NCBI GenBank assembly: GCA_052140165.1
Contig: JBKQUM010000073.1
Location: 1 to 64,000 of the forward strand
Direction of reading: 5' to 3'
Origin: Bog-473 sp052140165
GTDB taxonomy: Bacteria > Actinomycetota > Acidimicrobiia > Acidimicrobiales > RAAP-2
Length of the DNA: 64,000 bases
Position numbers and translations under genes: made by a program. The notes under the pieces were generated by a model. It ran no database searches. It was given only the letters and a program-made list of their open reading frames with translations, and was not told the DNA's origin. Every line of letters starts with the position of its first letter. Within the stretch, counting starts at the first letter, position 1. Below are positions 25,506 to 33,208 of this stretch, piece after piece.

Positions 25506-26507
25506 TCAATCCGGGAGCGAGGCGGCGAGCACGGGCACCTCTGCCAGCGAACGGAGGCCGTCGTTCAAGTGTGTGCAGCAGTCGGTGGCGCGCAGCCGCT
25601 GCAGCACCTCGGTGCGCATCGTCCGCAGGTCCGTGCCGGCCATCCACGTCGCGTTGGGTGCTGCCCCCGGGCACTCGACGTAGGGAAGCACACGAGGCTG
25701 TGCGGTGACGGAGAGCAGCGTCCCCGTCTCCCGGTCGGCCTGGCCGAGCATCTGGTACTCGTGAATGGCCTCTTCGTGCCCTTCGGGCGTCCAGACGCTG
25801 TCGCGGAACCAGGCGTCGATCTCGATGAGCGCCTCGTTCGCCCAGACGTCGATGCGCCGGGCGCGGCGCATGCCGATCAGCGGGTGCTCGTGCAGTTCGT
25901 GCCAGCCGATCGGGTCGGACGGATCCACCAGGGACGCGGTGCGTGCGGTGTTCTGCCGGACGTGCGACAGAGTCCCATCGTCTTTGAGAGCGATCGACCC
26001 GGGACGGAAACCAGAGCAGGTGCCCTGCATGACGCGCTGCGGACCGTTCTCGATGCGGCGACGCACCTCGGGAAAGACGTCGGCCCAGCGGAAGTAGGTG
26101 TACCCGGCGATCAAGGTCGTTCCGCCCAGGTCGTCAAGGAGGAGGTACAGGGGTGTCCCGCCTTCGACCTCCTCGGGCAGCTCCCGTGCGATGGCGCTGC
26201 GCAGGCCGGATCCGGCCCGGACGCCGACGAGGCGCTGCAGCCCAGCGACAGGCGGATCGGCGTCGATGGTCTGGATGTCGCGCTCGCGTCCGGTGACGGC
26301 GGTGAGGTCTGCCGCCGCCAGGACGTGGGGAGCGCCGTGCACCGGCGTGAGTAGGTCGCGGGCCCGACCCTGGAGGTACAGCTCGGGGGTGCCAAGGCCG
26401 TCCGGCCAGGACATCAATACGGTCGACGTGCGCCGGACCGAACCCGGGCGGCGCACCGGCGGCGCGACGACGGGATCCGACGGGGCGGACGTCAGCGGCG
26501 CCTCCAC
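25506..26507 (-). CDS. DUF2889 family protein
   Basis: About 333 residues of the DUF2889 family, whose function is unknown. Family landmarks are IDVWANEALIEIDAWFRDS, EEAIHEYQ, VLPYVECPGA and the C-terminal TDCCTHLNDGLRSLAEVP. GTG 26507 is chosen because GAAGAGG lies seven bases before it; an upstream TTG at 26525 falls inside the operator-like sequence and is unlikely. It is the first gene of a four-gene minus-strand unit with the thiolase-like, DUF35 and TetR genes, implying a role in the same acyl-CoA pathway. No catalytic motif is recognisable. Confidence 0.75.
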   Translation of the reverse strand: MEAPLTSAPSDPVVAPPVRRPGSVRRTSTVLMSWPDGLGTPELYLQGRARDLLTPVHGAPHVLAAADLTAVTGRERDIQTIDADPPVAGLQRLVGVRAGSGLRSAIARELPEEVEGGTPLYLLLDDLGGTTLIAGYTYFRWADVFPEVRRRIENGPQRVMQGTCSGFRPGSIALKDDGTLSHVRQNTARTASLVDPSDPIGWHELHEHPLIGMRRARRIDVWANEALIEIDAWFRDSVWTPEGHEEAIHEYQMLGQADRETGTLLSVTAQPRVLPYVECPGAAPNATWMAGTDLRTMRTEVLQRLRATDCCTHLNDGLRSLAEVPVLAASLPD

Positions 26508-26521
26508 CCGCCCGCCTCTTC

Positions 26522-26542
26522 GCAAATCATGTTTTCATTATA
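26522..26542 (-). promoter_or_regulatory. GntR-unit operator-like motif, site A, with a TATAAT -10
   Basis: On the minus strand this reads TATAATGAAAACATGATTTG followed by C. It is nearly the same as site B at 28120. It has an ATG-N4-CAT core and begins with a perfect -10 hexamer (TATAAT, 26537-26542) placed to drive the DUF2889 gene. It also lies 100 bases before the divergent GntR start. Confidence 0.6.
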
Positions 26543-26641
26543 TGAAGCCTGGTCCGACTGTGCACCTTTTCCGACCACTCTTTTGGCGAATGCGCTGGTC
26601 AAAAGCGTAGCGGGATGAACCTGGCCCGGTAGGATTGGCGG

Positions 26642-28072
26642 ATGGCGACCCCGACGGCGACACGCGACGTGCCTCGCCCGGGCGCCGATTCGAACGCCAA
26701 ACGGGCGGCCAAGGTGGCGGACCGCATCATCGAGGATGTCATGGCCCTCGGTTGGCCGGTTGGTCAGGTGCTCGGCTCCGAGGCCGATCTCCTCGAGCGC
26801 TACCAGGTCAGCCGGGCCGTGTTCCGGGAGGCCGTACGCCTGGTGGAGCACCAGCAGGTCGCTCGCACCCGACGCGGTCCCGGGGGAGGGCTCGTCATCA
26901 CGGAGCCCACCGTGGGGGCGGTCATCGACGCGGTGGTGCTGTACCTGCACCGGGTCGATGCGCGCCTCGACGAGATCTTCGAGGCCCGCATCATCCTCGA
27001 GGAGATCGCCTGCCAGCTGGCGTCGGAGCGGACTGACGAGAAGGACCTGGCCGAGCTCCGACGTTTCACCGACGACGCGCCGGTCGAACCCGAGAGAGAC
27101 CCACGCGAGCTCCACACCCTGGTGGCGGCGATCAGCCGCAACGCGGGTCTCGAGCTCTTCGTCGACGTCTTCAACCGGGTGGCGATGCTGTACTCACCGG
27201 ACTGGCAGCGCTTCGGCAGCGCCATCGCGAAGGAGACGAGGCACGCCCATGCCATGGTCGCCGAGGCCATCATGGCCGGCGACGCCGGTCTGGCTCGCAA
27301 CCGCATGCGCAAGCACCTGCAGGCCGAGGCCGACTTCTTCCAACGCCGTCGCTCTACCCGCCAGCTGCTGCCCGACTCGGTGGTGCTGGCGCAATCGGGT
27401 CAGGGCAAGGGTGCGGAAATCGTGGCCCGCAACATCACCCAGACCATCGTGACCGAGGACCTGGAGCCCGGGGACCTGGTGGGGACCGAGCCCGAGCTCA
27501 TCGAGCGTGAAGGTGTCAGCCGTGCCCTGTTGCGTGAGGCCGTCCGGCTGTTGGAGCACCATCAGATCGCACGCATGCGCCGGGGCCCGGGGGGCGGTCT
27601 CTTCGTCATGGCCCCGAGCGCGAACGCGGTCACCGAGGTGGCCGCCATCTACCTGGCCCGGCGCGGCATGCAGCTGCCCGAGCTGGCCGAGCTGCGTACC
27701 GGTGTCGAGGTGGCCATCACGGACCTGGCGGCGGAGCGCATCGATGACGACGGTGTCGCGGGGCTCCACGAGGCGCTTCTGCGGGAGGAGCACAGTACCG
27801 ATGCCGAGCAGGCCGAGGCCGTCCACGATCTGCACGCCGCCGTCGCGGCGGCGGCCCAGAACCGGGTGCTCCAATTGGTCGCGCTTGTCCTCATCCGGCT
27901 CAGCCGTCTGCACCAGATCGAGCGGCTGGCGCCCAAGGCCCGCGGTCAAATCAGGGCCGAGGTGCTCCGGACGCACGAGGGTATCGCCAGTGCGGTCGAG
28001 TCGGGCGACCGCGAACTGGCTCGGCACCGCATGCGCCGGCATCTCGAGGCGCTCGGCTCCCTCATGCGCTGA
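26642..28072 (+). CDS. Double GntR/FCD (FadR-like) transcriptional regulator
   Basis: A 476-residue protein made of two complete FadR-type repressors in tandem. Copy 1: winged helix about residues 20-90 and FCD domain about 95-235. Copy 2: winged helix about 255-330 and FCD domain about 335-476. The two recognition regions are closely alike (VSRAVFREAVRLVEHQQ against VSRALLREAVRLLEHHQ, and wing RRGPGGGLVI against RRGPGGGLFV). FCD histidines are present in both (HTLVAAISRNAG with RHAHAMV; HAAVAAAAQN with RTHEGIA). It should bind DNA as a covalent pseudo-dimer and sense an acid or acyl-CoA. Nearly identical operator-like sequences stand on both sides of the gene. Confidence 0.9.
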   Translation: MATPTATRDVPRPGADSNAKRAAKVADRIIEDVMALGWPVGQVLGSEADLLERYQVSRAVFREAVRLVEHQQVARTRRGPGGGLVITEPTVGAVIDAVVLYLHRVDARLDEIFEARIILEEIACQLASERTDEKDLAELRRFTDDAPVEPERDPRELHTLVAAISRNAGLELFVDVFNRVAMLYSPDWQRFGSAIAKETRHAHAMVAEAIMAGDAGLARNRMRKHLQAEADFFQRRRSTRQLLPDSVVLAQSGQGKGAEIVARNITQTIVTEDLEPGDLVGTEPELIEREGVSRALLREAVRLLEHHQIARMRRGPGGGLFVMAPSANAVTEVAAIYLARRGMQLPELAELRTGVEVAITDLAAERIDDDGVAGLHEALLREEHSTDAEQAEAVHDLHAAVAAAAQNRVLQLVALVLIRLSRLHQIERLAPKARGQIRAEVLRTHEGIASAVESGDRELARHRMRRHLEALGSLMR

Positions 28073-28119
28073 TCCAGCGTTCTCGCTGGCGAATTCCGCT
28101 GGGTCTTGACACGGGCACC

Positions 28120-28139
28120 TATATGAGAACATCATTTGC
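28120..28139 (+). promoter_or_regulatory. GntR-unit operator-like motif, site B
   Basis: TATATGAGAACATCATTTGC, matching site A at all but two positions plus a one-base indel, with the same ATG-N4-CAT core. It lies 46 bases upstream of the amidohydrolase ATG and just after a TTGACA hexamer (28106-28111), so a bound regulator could block RNA polymerase. Confidence 0.6.
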
Positions 28140-28185
28140 ATATTGAGCGCGAGCGGGCGCACTGACGCGAGATGAGGGAGGGCGC

Positions 28186-29349
28186 ATGAGCGACCCGGGA
28201 GAGAAGAAGTTGTGGGCGAACTCGGGCGACTCGCACCTGATGGAGCCGCCGGATCTGTTCGCCTCGTTGCCCGACGAAATCAGGGAGCGCCTTCCCCGCA
28301 GCGTCAAGGACCCCGGCGGCGACTTCGAGACCATCTACATCGACGGCCAGGAGTTCCGGCGTGACCTGCCGAAGGGCGACAAGCCCAGGAAGGGCCTCGG
28401 TATCAACGCCCGGCCGACCGACTCCCAGGAGGAGGACTTCATCAACCGGGTCATCGGCGGGAATGACCCCGTGGCGCGCATCAAGGACCTCGACAACGAG
28501 GGCGTCTGGGGTGAGGTCATGTACCCCTCCCTGGGCATCTGGACCTTCAACGTCCGGACACCTCGAGTGGTCCGGGAAGGGTGTCGTGCCCTGAACGACT
28601 GGGCCCTCGAGTTCCAGCACCATTCACCCCGGTTCGTGTGCGTGGCCTCCATCCCGCTGATCGACATCGACGATGCCGTGGCCGAGGTGAAGCGCGCCCA
28701 CGAGGGTGGCTTCCTGTGCGGCTTCCTGCCCACCCGTCCGCCGATCGGCCGGCCCCAGTGGAACGACGAGGAGTGGGACCCCCTCTGGGCGGCATTTGCC
28801 GGGTCGGGAATGGTCATCGGCTTCCACATCGGCACGGAGCCCCACGACCCCACCGAGCGCACGGGGGTCTACTACCGCGGCCGTGGTGGTGCGGTCCTCA
28901 ACTACGTCGAGACCACCTATGGCGGGCAGCGTGCGGTCACCCAGCTCATCGCCTGTGGGGCCCTCGACCGCCATCCCGACCTCAAGGTCCTCGTGTCCGA
29001 GGGTGGCGCGACGTGGGGGCCCTTCATCGCTGACCGCATGGACGAGGGTTACCGCCAGCACGGCGCCGCAGTCCGGCCGACGCTCTCCAAGCTCCCGAGC
29101 CGCTTCCTCTACGACCAGGTCTACGCCTCGTTCCAGCACGACATCTCGGCCGTGGCAGCCAATTCGGCCATGGGATGGCAGAACGTGATGTGGGGCAGTG
29201 ACTACCCGCATTTCGAGGGCACGTTCGGCCACACTCAGAAGACGCTGCACGAGCTCTTCGACGGTGTGGACGCCGCCGTCAGCCGGCGCATCCGGATCGG
29301 CGCCTTCCAGGAGCTCTTCCCCAGCGTCCCCCCTCCTCCCGAGGACTGA
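28186..29349 (+). CDS. Amidohydrolase-2 (TIM-barrel metal-dependent hydrolase/decarboxylase)
   Basis: A 387-residue amidohydrolase_2 protein, related to the one at 7425. Metal ligands: SGDSHLMEPP at the N-terminus, VIGFHIG in the middle, LVSEGGATWGPF and the C-terminal WGSDYPHFEGTFG. An AGGGAGGGC stretch precedes ATG 28186. It has a GntR-type operator-like site upstream and a small terminator downstream, so it is probably a single-gene unit under the same regulator as the DUF2889/thiolase-like operon. The reaction is unknown; C-C hydrolysis or decarboxylation of an acid intermediate would suit the setting. Confidence 0.87.
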   Translation: MSDPGEKKLWANSGDSHLMEPPDLFASLPDEIRERLPRSVKDPGGDFETIYIDGQEFRRDLPKGDKPRKGLGINARPTDSQEEDFINRVIGGNDPVARIKDLDNEGVWGEVMYPSLGIWTFNVRTPRVVREGCRALNDWALEFQHHSPRFVCVASIPLIDIDDAVAEVKRAHEGGFLCGFLPTRPPIGRPQWNDEEWDPLWAAFAGSGMVIGFHIGTEPHDPTERTGVYYRGRGGAVLNYVETTYGGQRAVTQLIACGALDRHPDLKVLVSEGGATWGPFIADRMDEGYRQHGAAVRPTLSKLPSRFLYDQVYASFQHDISAVAANSAMGWQNVMWGSDYPHFEGTFGHTQKTLHELFDGVDAAVSRRIRIGAFQELFPSVPPPPED

Positions 29350-29384
29350 ACCCGCCCGCTCCGTCCCGAACCCATCACCTTCTC

Positions 29385-29398
29385 GCGGGCCGTCCCGC
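29385..29398 (+). terminator. Candidate intrinsic terminator
   Basis: GCGGG-CCGT-CCCGC (29385-29398) followed by ATCTTTTAGG gives a short GC stem with a T-rich tail, a rare combination in this window. The T run is part of motif site 3. Confidence 0.45.
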
Positions 29399-29401
29399 AT
29401 C

Positions 29402-29418
29402 TTTTAGGATACTCTTTA
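29402..29418 (+). promoter_or_regulatory. Shared 17-bp motif, site 3
   Basis: TTTTAGGATACTCTTTA, ending 25 bases before the MaoC-like ATG. It carries GATACT where other sites have TATACT or TACACT, and is almost identical to site 7. Confidence 0.6.
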
Positions 29419-29443
29419 GGGGAGATCGAGATACGGGAGTGAC

Positions 29444-30727
29444 ATGGCGACGACCACATCCGAAGAGTTCGAAAAGGCCACCGACTTCCAGTTCAAGGAA
29501 GACGACATCGAGCGGGCCAAGGCGCTGGTCGGCGCTTGGGCTCCTTCCGGGGCGCGCGAGTTCCTGACGACCGCGACGCCGGACGCCATGCGCAACTTCG
29601 CCCGCAGCTACGGGGACGACAACCCGCTCTTCGCCTCCGAGGAGTACGCCACGACGACGCGCTGGGGCGGCCAGATCGCGCCGCCCATGATCCCCATCGC
29701 CCTCAACCGGCCGCTCCACGGCGATCCGCCGAAGGAGCGGATCAAGCGGCCCTCGTTCCGCGGCATCCACGTCTTCGTCTCCGGCAGCACCTGGCAGTGG
29801 TTCCGCCCCCTCCAGGACGGTGACCAGCTCTACAGCTTCGGCGGGACCGAGTCGGTGGTGGAGAAGAAGTCCGAGTTCGCCGAGCGCTCTCTCCTGGTCA
29901 CCTACGCCAGCGTCAAGATGAATCAACGGGCCGAGATCGTCGCCATCTCGCGGACCCTCGCCATCCACACCGAGCGCAAGACGGCCCGGGAGAAGGGCAA
30001 GTACTCGGCGCTCGAACCGGCGACCTACACCGATGAGGACATGGAGAAGATCGACGCCATCTACGGAGCGGAAGAGGTCAGGGGCCCCGAGCACCGTTAC
30101 TGGGAGGACGTGCACGTCGGTGACGTGCTCACCCCCATGGCGAAGGGACCGCTGACGACGACCGACATGATCGTCTTCCATGCCGGCGGCTACGGCTTCG
30201 TGCCCTACGAGCCCTGCGCCAACCGGATCGCCTACAAGAACCGTCAGCGCATCGCGCCCTTCTACGTCAAGAACGAGTACGGCGTGCCCGACGTGGCCCA
30301 GCGGGTCCACTGGGATTCGGCGTGGGCCCAGGCCATCGGCAACCCGATGGCCTACGACTACGGGGTGATGCGCGACTGCTGGCTGAGCCACTACATGACC
30401 GACTTCATCGGCGACGACGGCTGGTTGGTCTCGCAGAGCTCCGAGATCCGCAAGTTCAACTACATGGGCGACACCCACATCCTCACCGGCGAAGTCGTCG
30501 ACAAGCGCCAGGAGGACGGGCACTGCGTGGTCGACATCGAGATGCGCGGCACGAACCAGCGCGACACGGTCACCTGCCCGGCCAAGGCCACCGTCGCCCT
30601 GCCCAGTCGCGAGCACGGGCCCGTCCGCCTGCCCGAACCGCCGGCCGACCTGCAGGCCCAGGCGCTCGCCATGCTCGAGCGGCACCACGAGATCGTCGCC
30701 GAGCGCAGGGCCAAGGGCCAGGGGTGA
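29444..30727 (+). CDS. MaoC-like double hot-dog acyl-CoA dehydratase
   Basis: A 427-residue protein with two hot-dog halves. The N-terminal half (about residues 40-175) contains FARSYGDDNPLF; the C-terminal half (about 225-400) contains VHWDSAWAQAIGNPMAYDYG and an RKFNYMGDTHILTGEV block. These features fit MaoC/FAS1-type dehydratases that hydrate 2-enoyl-CoA. ATG 29444 follows ATACGGGAGTG. It is translationally coupled by GTGA overlap to an acyl-CoA dehydrogenase, giving two successive beta-oxidation steps in one message. Site 3 of the shared motif is just upstream. Confidence 0.85.
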   Translation: MATTTSEEFEKATDFQFKEDDIERAKALVGAWAPSGAREFLTTATPDAMRNFARSYGDDNPLFASEEYATTTRWGGQIAPPMIPIALNRPLHGDPPKERIKRPSFRGIHVFVSGSTWQWFRPLQDGDQLYSFGGTESVVEKKSEFAERSLLVTYASVKMNQRAEIVAISRTLAIHTERKTAREKGKYSALEPATYTDEDMEKIDAIYGAEEVRGPEHRYWEDVHVGDVLTPMAKGPLTTTDMIVFHAGGYGFVPYEPCANRIAYKNRQRIAPFYVKNEYGVPDVAQRVHWDSAWAQAIGNPMAYDYGVMRDCWLSHYMTDFIGDDGWLVSQSSEIRKFNYMGDTHILTGEVVDKRQEDGHCVVDIEMRGTNQRDTVTCPAKATVALPSREHGPVRLPEPPADLQAQALAMLERHHEIVAERRAKGQG

Positions 30728-31995
30728 GCGAAGGCGACCTGGCCGCCCGCGTCCAGGCCTGGGTGGAGGCCAACTGGGACACCTCCCTCACTGTGCGCGA
30801 GTGGTGGCTGCGCCTGGCCGACGCCGGCTATGCCTACCCGACCTGGCCCCTCGGACTGGGCGGCTCGGGTGCGTCGCGTCGCGACGCCTCGACGGTCGCC
30901 GGCGTGCTCGCGCGCAACAGGGTCATCGGGCCCCCGGTGGGCGCCATGGCGGCCACTCTGGCCGCGCCGACATTGATGGAGCACGCCACCGAGACCCAAC
31001 GGATCGAACTGGTGCGACCGATCGCCGCGGGCGAGGCGGCCTGGTGCCAGCTCTTCAGCGAGCCCGGCTCCGGGTCCGACCTGGCCAGTGTCGGGACACG
31101 GGCCGTGCGCGACGGGGACGAGTGGGTCGTCACGGGCCAGAAGGTCTGGAACTCCTCGGCCGACTCCGCGGACTTCGGCATGCTGCTGGCCCGGACCGAC
31201 GTCGACGTGCCCAAGCACGCGGGCATGACGTACTTCGTGATCGACATGAAGCAGCCCGGGATAGAGGCACGGCCGCTCAGGCAGATGAACGGCGCGTCCA
31301 ACTTCTGTGAGGTCTTCCTGACGGAAGCCCGAGTCCGGGCCGACCAGGTCATCGGCGAGGTCAACGGGGGCTGGCGGGTGGCGCAGTCGACGCTGTTCCA
31401 CGAGCGCAACTCCGTGGCCGGCGGCGGACTGCCGGGACTGGTGATGGCCCGCTCGGGAACCGAGGGCGACCTCGACCGCAAGGTGGGCGAGGTGCTCGAC
31501 CGGGCCCGCGACCTCGCCAAGGCCCGCAAGAGCCCCATCCGCGCCGGGGCCGTGCCGGCCAAGTTGATGGTCGAGCTGGCGCAGAAGTTCGGCGTCTCGG
31601 GGGACCCCGTCATCCGCCAGGAGCTGGCCCGCTACATCAGCCGGGTCCGGGTAAACGGCTGGACGATGCGACGCAGCGGCGTCGCCGGCGGGAAGCTGAC
31701 CGGGGCCGACGGTTCCATCGCCAAGCTGACGACGGCGCGTATCTGCCAGGAGTCCCGCGACCTGTCCTACCGAATCGTCGGCGCACGGGGGATGCTGATG
31801 GGCCAGGAGTCCCCCTTGGAAGGTGACCTGCAGATGGTCAACCTGGCGAGCCCGGGCAACCGCCTCGGCGGTGGGACCGACGAAATCCAGCTCAACGTGC
31901 TCGGTGAGCGGGCGCTCGGGCTTCCCAGGGAGCCGAGCAGCGACAAGGACGTGCCGTACCGGGACCTCAAGGTGGGGACGCAGGCGGCACGGTAG
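30724..31995 (+). CDS. Acyl-CoA dehydrogenase
   Basis: A 423-residue acyl-CoA dehydrogenase from GTG 30724, overlapping the MaoC-like stop. Flavin loop WCQLFSEPGSGSDLAS, then GQKVWNSSADSADFG, FCEVFLTEARV and C-terminal GGTDEIQLNVLGERALGLPRE. An internal stretch of about residues 240-275 is longer than in fatty-acyl members. As it stands alone rather than as a ChsE-type pair, it may work as a homo-oligomer. Substrate unknown; co-expression with the MaoC-like dehydratase is the strongest clue. Confidence 0.9.
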   Translation: MSEGDLAARVQAWVEANWDTSLTVREWWLRLADAGYAYPTWPLGLGGSGASRRDASTVAGVLARNRVIGPPVGAMAATLAAPTLMEHATETQRIELVRPIAAGEAAWCQLFSEPGSGSDLASVGTRAVRDGDEWVVTGQKVWNSSADSADFGMLLARTDVDVPKHAGMTYFVIDMKQPGIEARPLRQMNGASNFCEVFLTEARVRADQVIGEVNGGWRVAQSTLFHERNSVAGGGLPGLVMARSGTEGDLDRKVGEVLDRARDLAKARKSPIRAGAVPAKLMVELAQKFGVSGDPVIRQELARYISRVRVNGWTMRRSGVAGGKLTGADGSIAKLTTARICQESRDLSYRIVGARGMLMGQESPLEGDLQMVNLASPGNRLGGGTDEIQLNVLGERALGLPREPSSDKDVPYRDLKVGTQAAR

Positions 31996-32079
31996 GCCCG
32001 ATCCCGCCAACCGTACTTCTTCGCGTTTTCTTACGATTCGCTTTGACTATCCCCACATTCGGGGGCGAGAGTTCCTCCC

Positions 32080-32232
32080 ATGGGGAATCGCAAGGGTCGG
32101 GCCGTCGCGGTGGGGATCCTGTGTGCCATCGCCGCCACCATCGGCCTGTGGAGCGGTGCATTGGCGTCGGCGTCCGGGGCCTTGCACTCGCCGGCCCAGG
32201 CCCGGACGACCTCCTCGCACTCGCAGCGGTAG
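32080..32232 (+). CDS. Possible 50-residue secreted or membrane peptide
   Basis: A short frame of 50 codons in the 259-base gap between 31996 and 32254. It starts MGNRKGRAVAVGILCAIAAT, a positively charged end followed by a hydrophobic core, then LWSGALASA, which resembles a signal-peptidase site, and ends in a polar Ser/Thr/His-rich tail. A GGGGGCGAGAG run lies about eight bases before the ATG. CCCC-ACATTC-GGGG (32051-32064) just upstream could form a small hairpin. The frame is not a shadow of any larger gene. Similarity to known peptides could not be tested. Confidence 0.4.
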   Translation: MGNRKGRAVAVGILCAIAATIGLWSGALASASGALHSPAQARTTSSHSQR

Positions 32233-32254
32233 CTCCCCGTCCGGCGACGCCGGC

Positions 32255-33100
32255 TCAGCCCCCGGCCAACCGCTCCGCCGACTGCTCCTTCTGCGCCAGG
32301 CGCGCCATCATCGCCCTGGCCGACGCGCCCTGGTTCTCGGCCTCGTGGGCGAAGAGCCAACGGCGGCGCTCGACCTCGTCCTCGGCCGCGTTGAGGTTGT
32401 CCTTCACGAGGGCCAGCAGGGTGGCGGGGGTGCGCACCAGCTTGTGGGCGACCTCGTACGTGTAGGCATGGAGCTCGCCGCCGGGCAGCACGGCGTGCAC
32501 CATGCCGAGCTCGAGCGCCTGTGCGGCCGGGATCTTCTCGTTGAGCAGGTAGAGGCGCCGGGCCAGGGCGGTCCCGGCGATGCGCGTCCAGAAGAAGGAG
32601 CCCCCGTAGTCCCCGGACAGCCCGTTAGGCGAGAAGTTGGCGGAGAAAACCGCATCTTCGGAGGCGAAGCGGAGATCGCAGGCGGCGGCCAGGCTGCAGC
32701 CTGCGCCGATGGCGGGTCCGCCCACCATGGCGATGGTGGGCTTGGGCATGAGGTGCAGCAACATGGCAGCGTGGAGGTCGTGGCGGGACAGGTCGCCCGA
32801 GAGTGCGTCCGGCGGGACACCCTTCTCGCTCCCCGGTGAGCCCCGCCCACCGCTCTTCACGTCGCCCCCCGAGCAGAAGCCGCCCCGGCCCCCCTCGGGT
32901 GCGGCGCCGGTGAGGACGATCACCTTGGCGTCTGGGTCGTCCGCCATCCGGCGCACGGCGCCGTCGAGGGCGCCGATGAGCTCGCCGTTGAGCGCGTTGC
33001 GCCGCGCCGGGCGGTTCATCGTGATCGTCCCGACCCGGTCGGTGACGTCCGTCAGGATCACGGGCTCGTCGTCGGCGTGTGCTGCGGGGGGTTCTGCCAC
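32255..33100 (-). CDS. Enoyl-CoA hydratase/isomerase (crotonase family)
   Basis: A 281-residue crotonase. N-terminal ITMNRPARRNALNGEL, oxyanion-hole phrases FCSGGDVKSGG and GGPAIGAGCSLAAACD, then NGLSGDYGGSFFWTRIAG. The acidic residue region (LSGDYGG) fits the group that includes dienoyl-CoA or 2-enoyl-CoA hydratase members. GTG 33098-33100 is the likely start. Divergent from the double CoA-transferase at 33208, with motif site 4 in between (37 bases from this start). Confidence 0.9.
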   Translation of the reverse strand: MAEPPAAHADDEPVILTDVTDRVGTITMNRPARRNALNGELIGALDGAVRRMADDPDAKVIVLTGAAPEGGRGGFCSGGDVKSGGRGSPGSEKGVPPDALSGDLSRHDLHAAMLLHLMPKPTIAMVGGPAIGAGCSLAAACDLRFASEDAVFSANFSPNGLSGDYGGSFFWTRIAGTALARRLYLLNEKIPAAQALELGMVHAVLPGGELHAYTYEVAHKLVRTPATLLALVKDNLNAAEDEVERRRWLFAHEAENQGASARAMMARLAQKEQSAERLAGG

Positions 33101-33137
33101 GGTTGCACGGTCTCCCGGCTCGGCTCCCTGGGGTGCT

Positions 33138-33154
33138 ATTCAGTATACTCAAAA
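33138..33154 (+). promoter_or_regulatory. Shared 17-bp motif, site 4
   Basis: ATTCAGTATACTCAAAA, with a perfect 8-base palindrome AGTATACT at its centre. It lies between divergent genes, 37 bases from the crotonase start and 53 from the CoA-transferase start. Confidence 0.6.
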
Positions 33155-33184
33155 TCGGGTCCATCGATCAGGGAGCACGTGGCC

Positions 33185-33208
33185 ATGACGTCTGGGGGTG
33201 AGCGCTGA
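33185..33208 (+). other. Seven-codon leader frame touching the next start
   Basis: ATG ACG TCT GGG GGT GAG CGC TGA encodes MTSGGER, and its stop shares one base with the CoA-transferase ATG (TGATG). It could couple translation or be chance; its codons supply the GGGGGTGAG that would be the ribosome-binding site for 33208. Confidence 0.25.

Noticed and set aside
25506..26525. TTG 26525 as the start of the DUF2889 gene
   Set aside because: That codon lies inside the operator-like motif and next to a TATAAT; GTG 26507 has a good ribosome-binding sequence.
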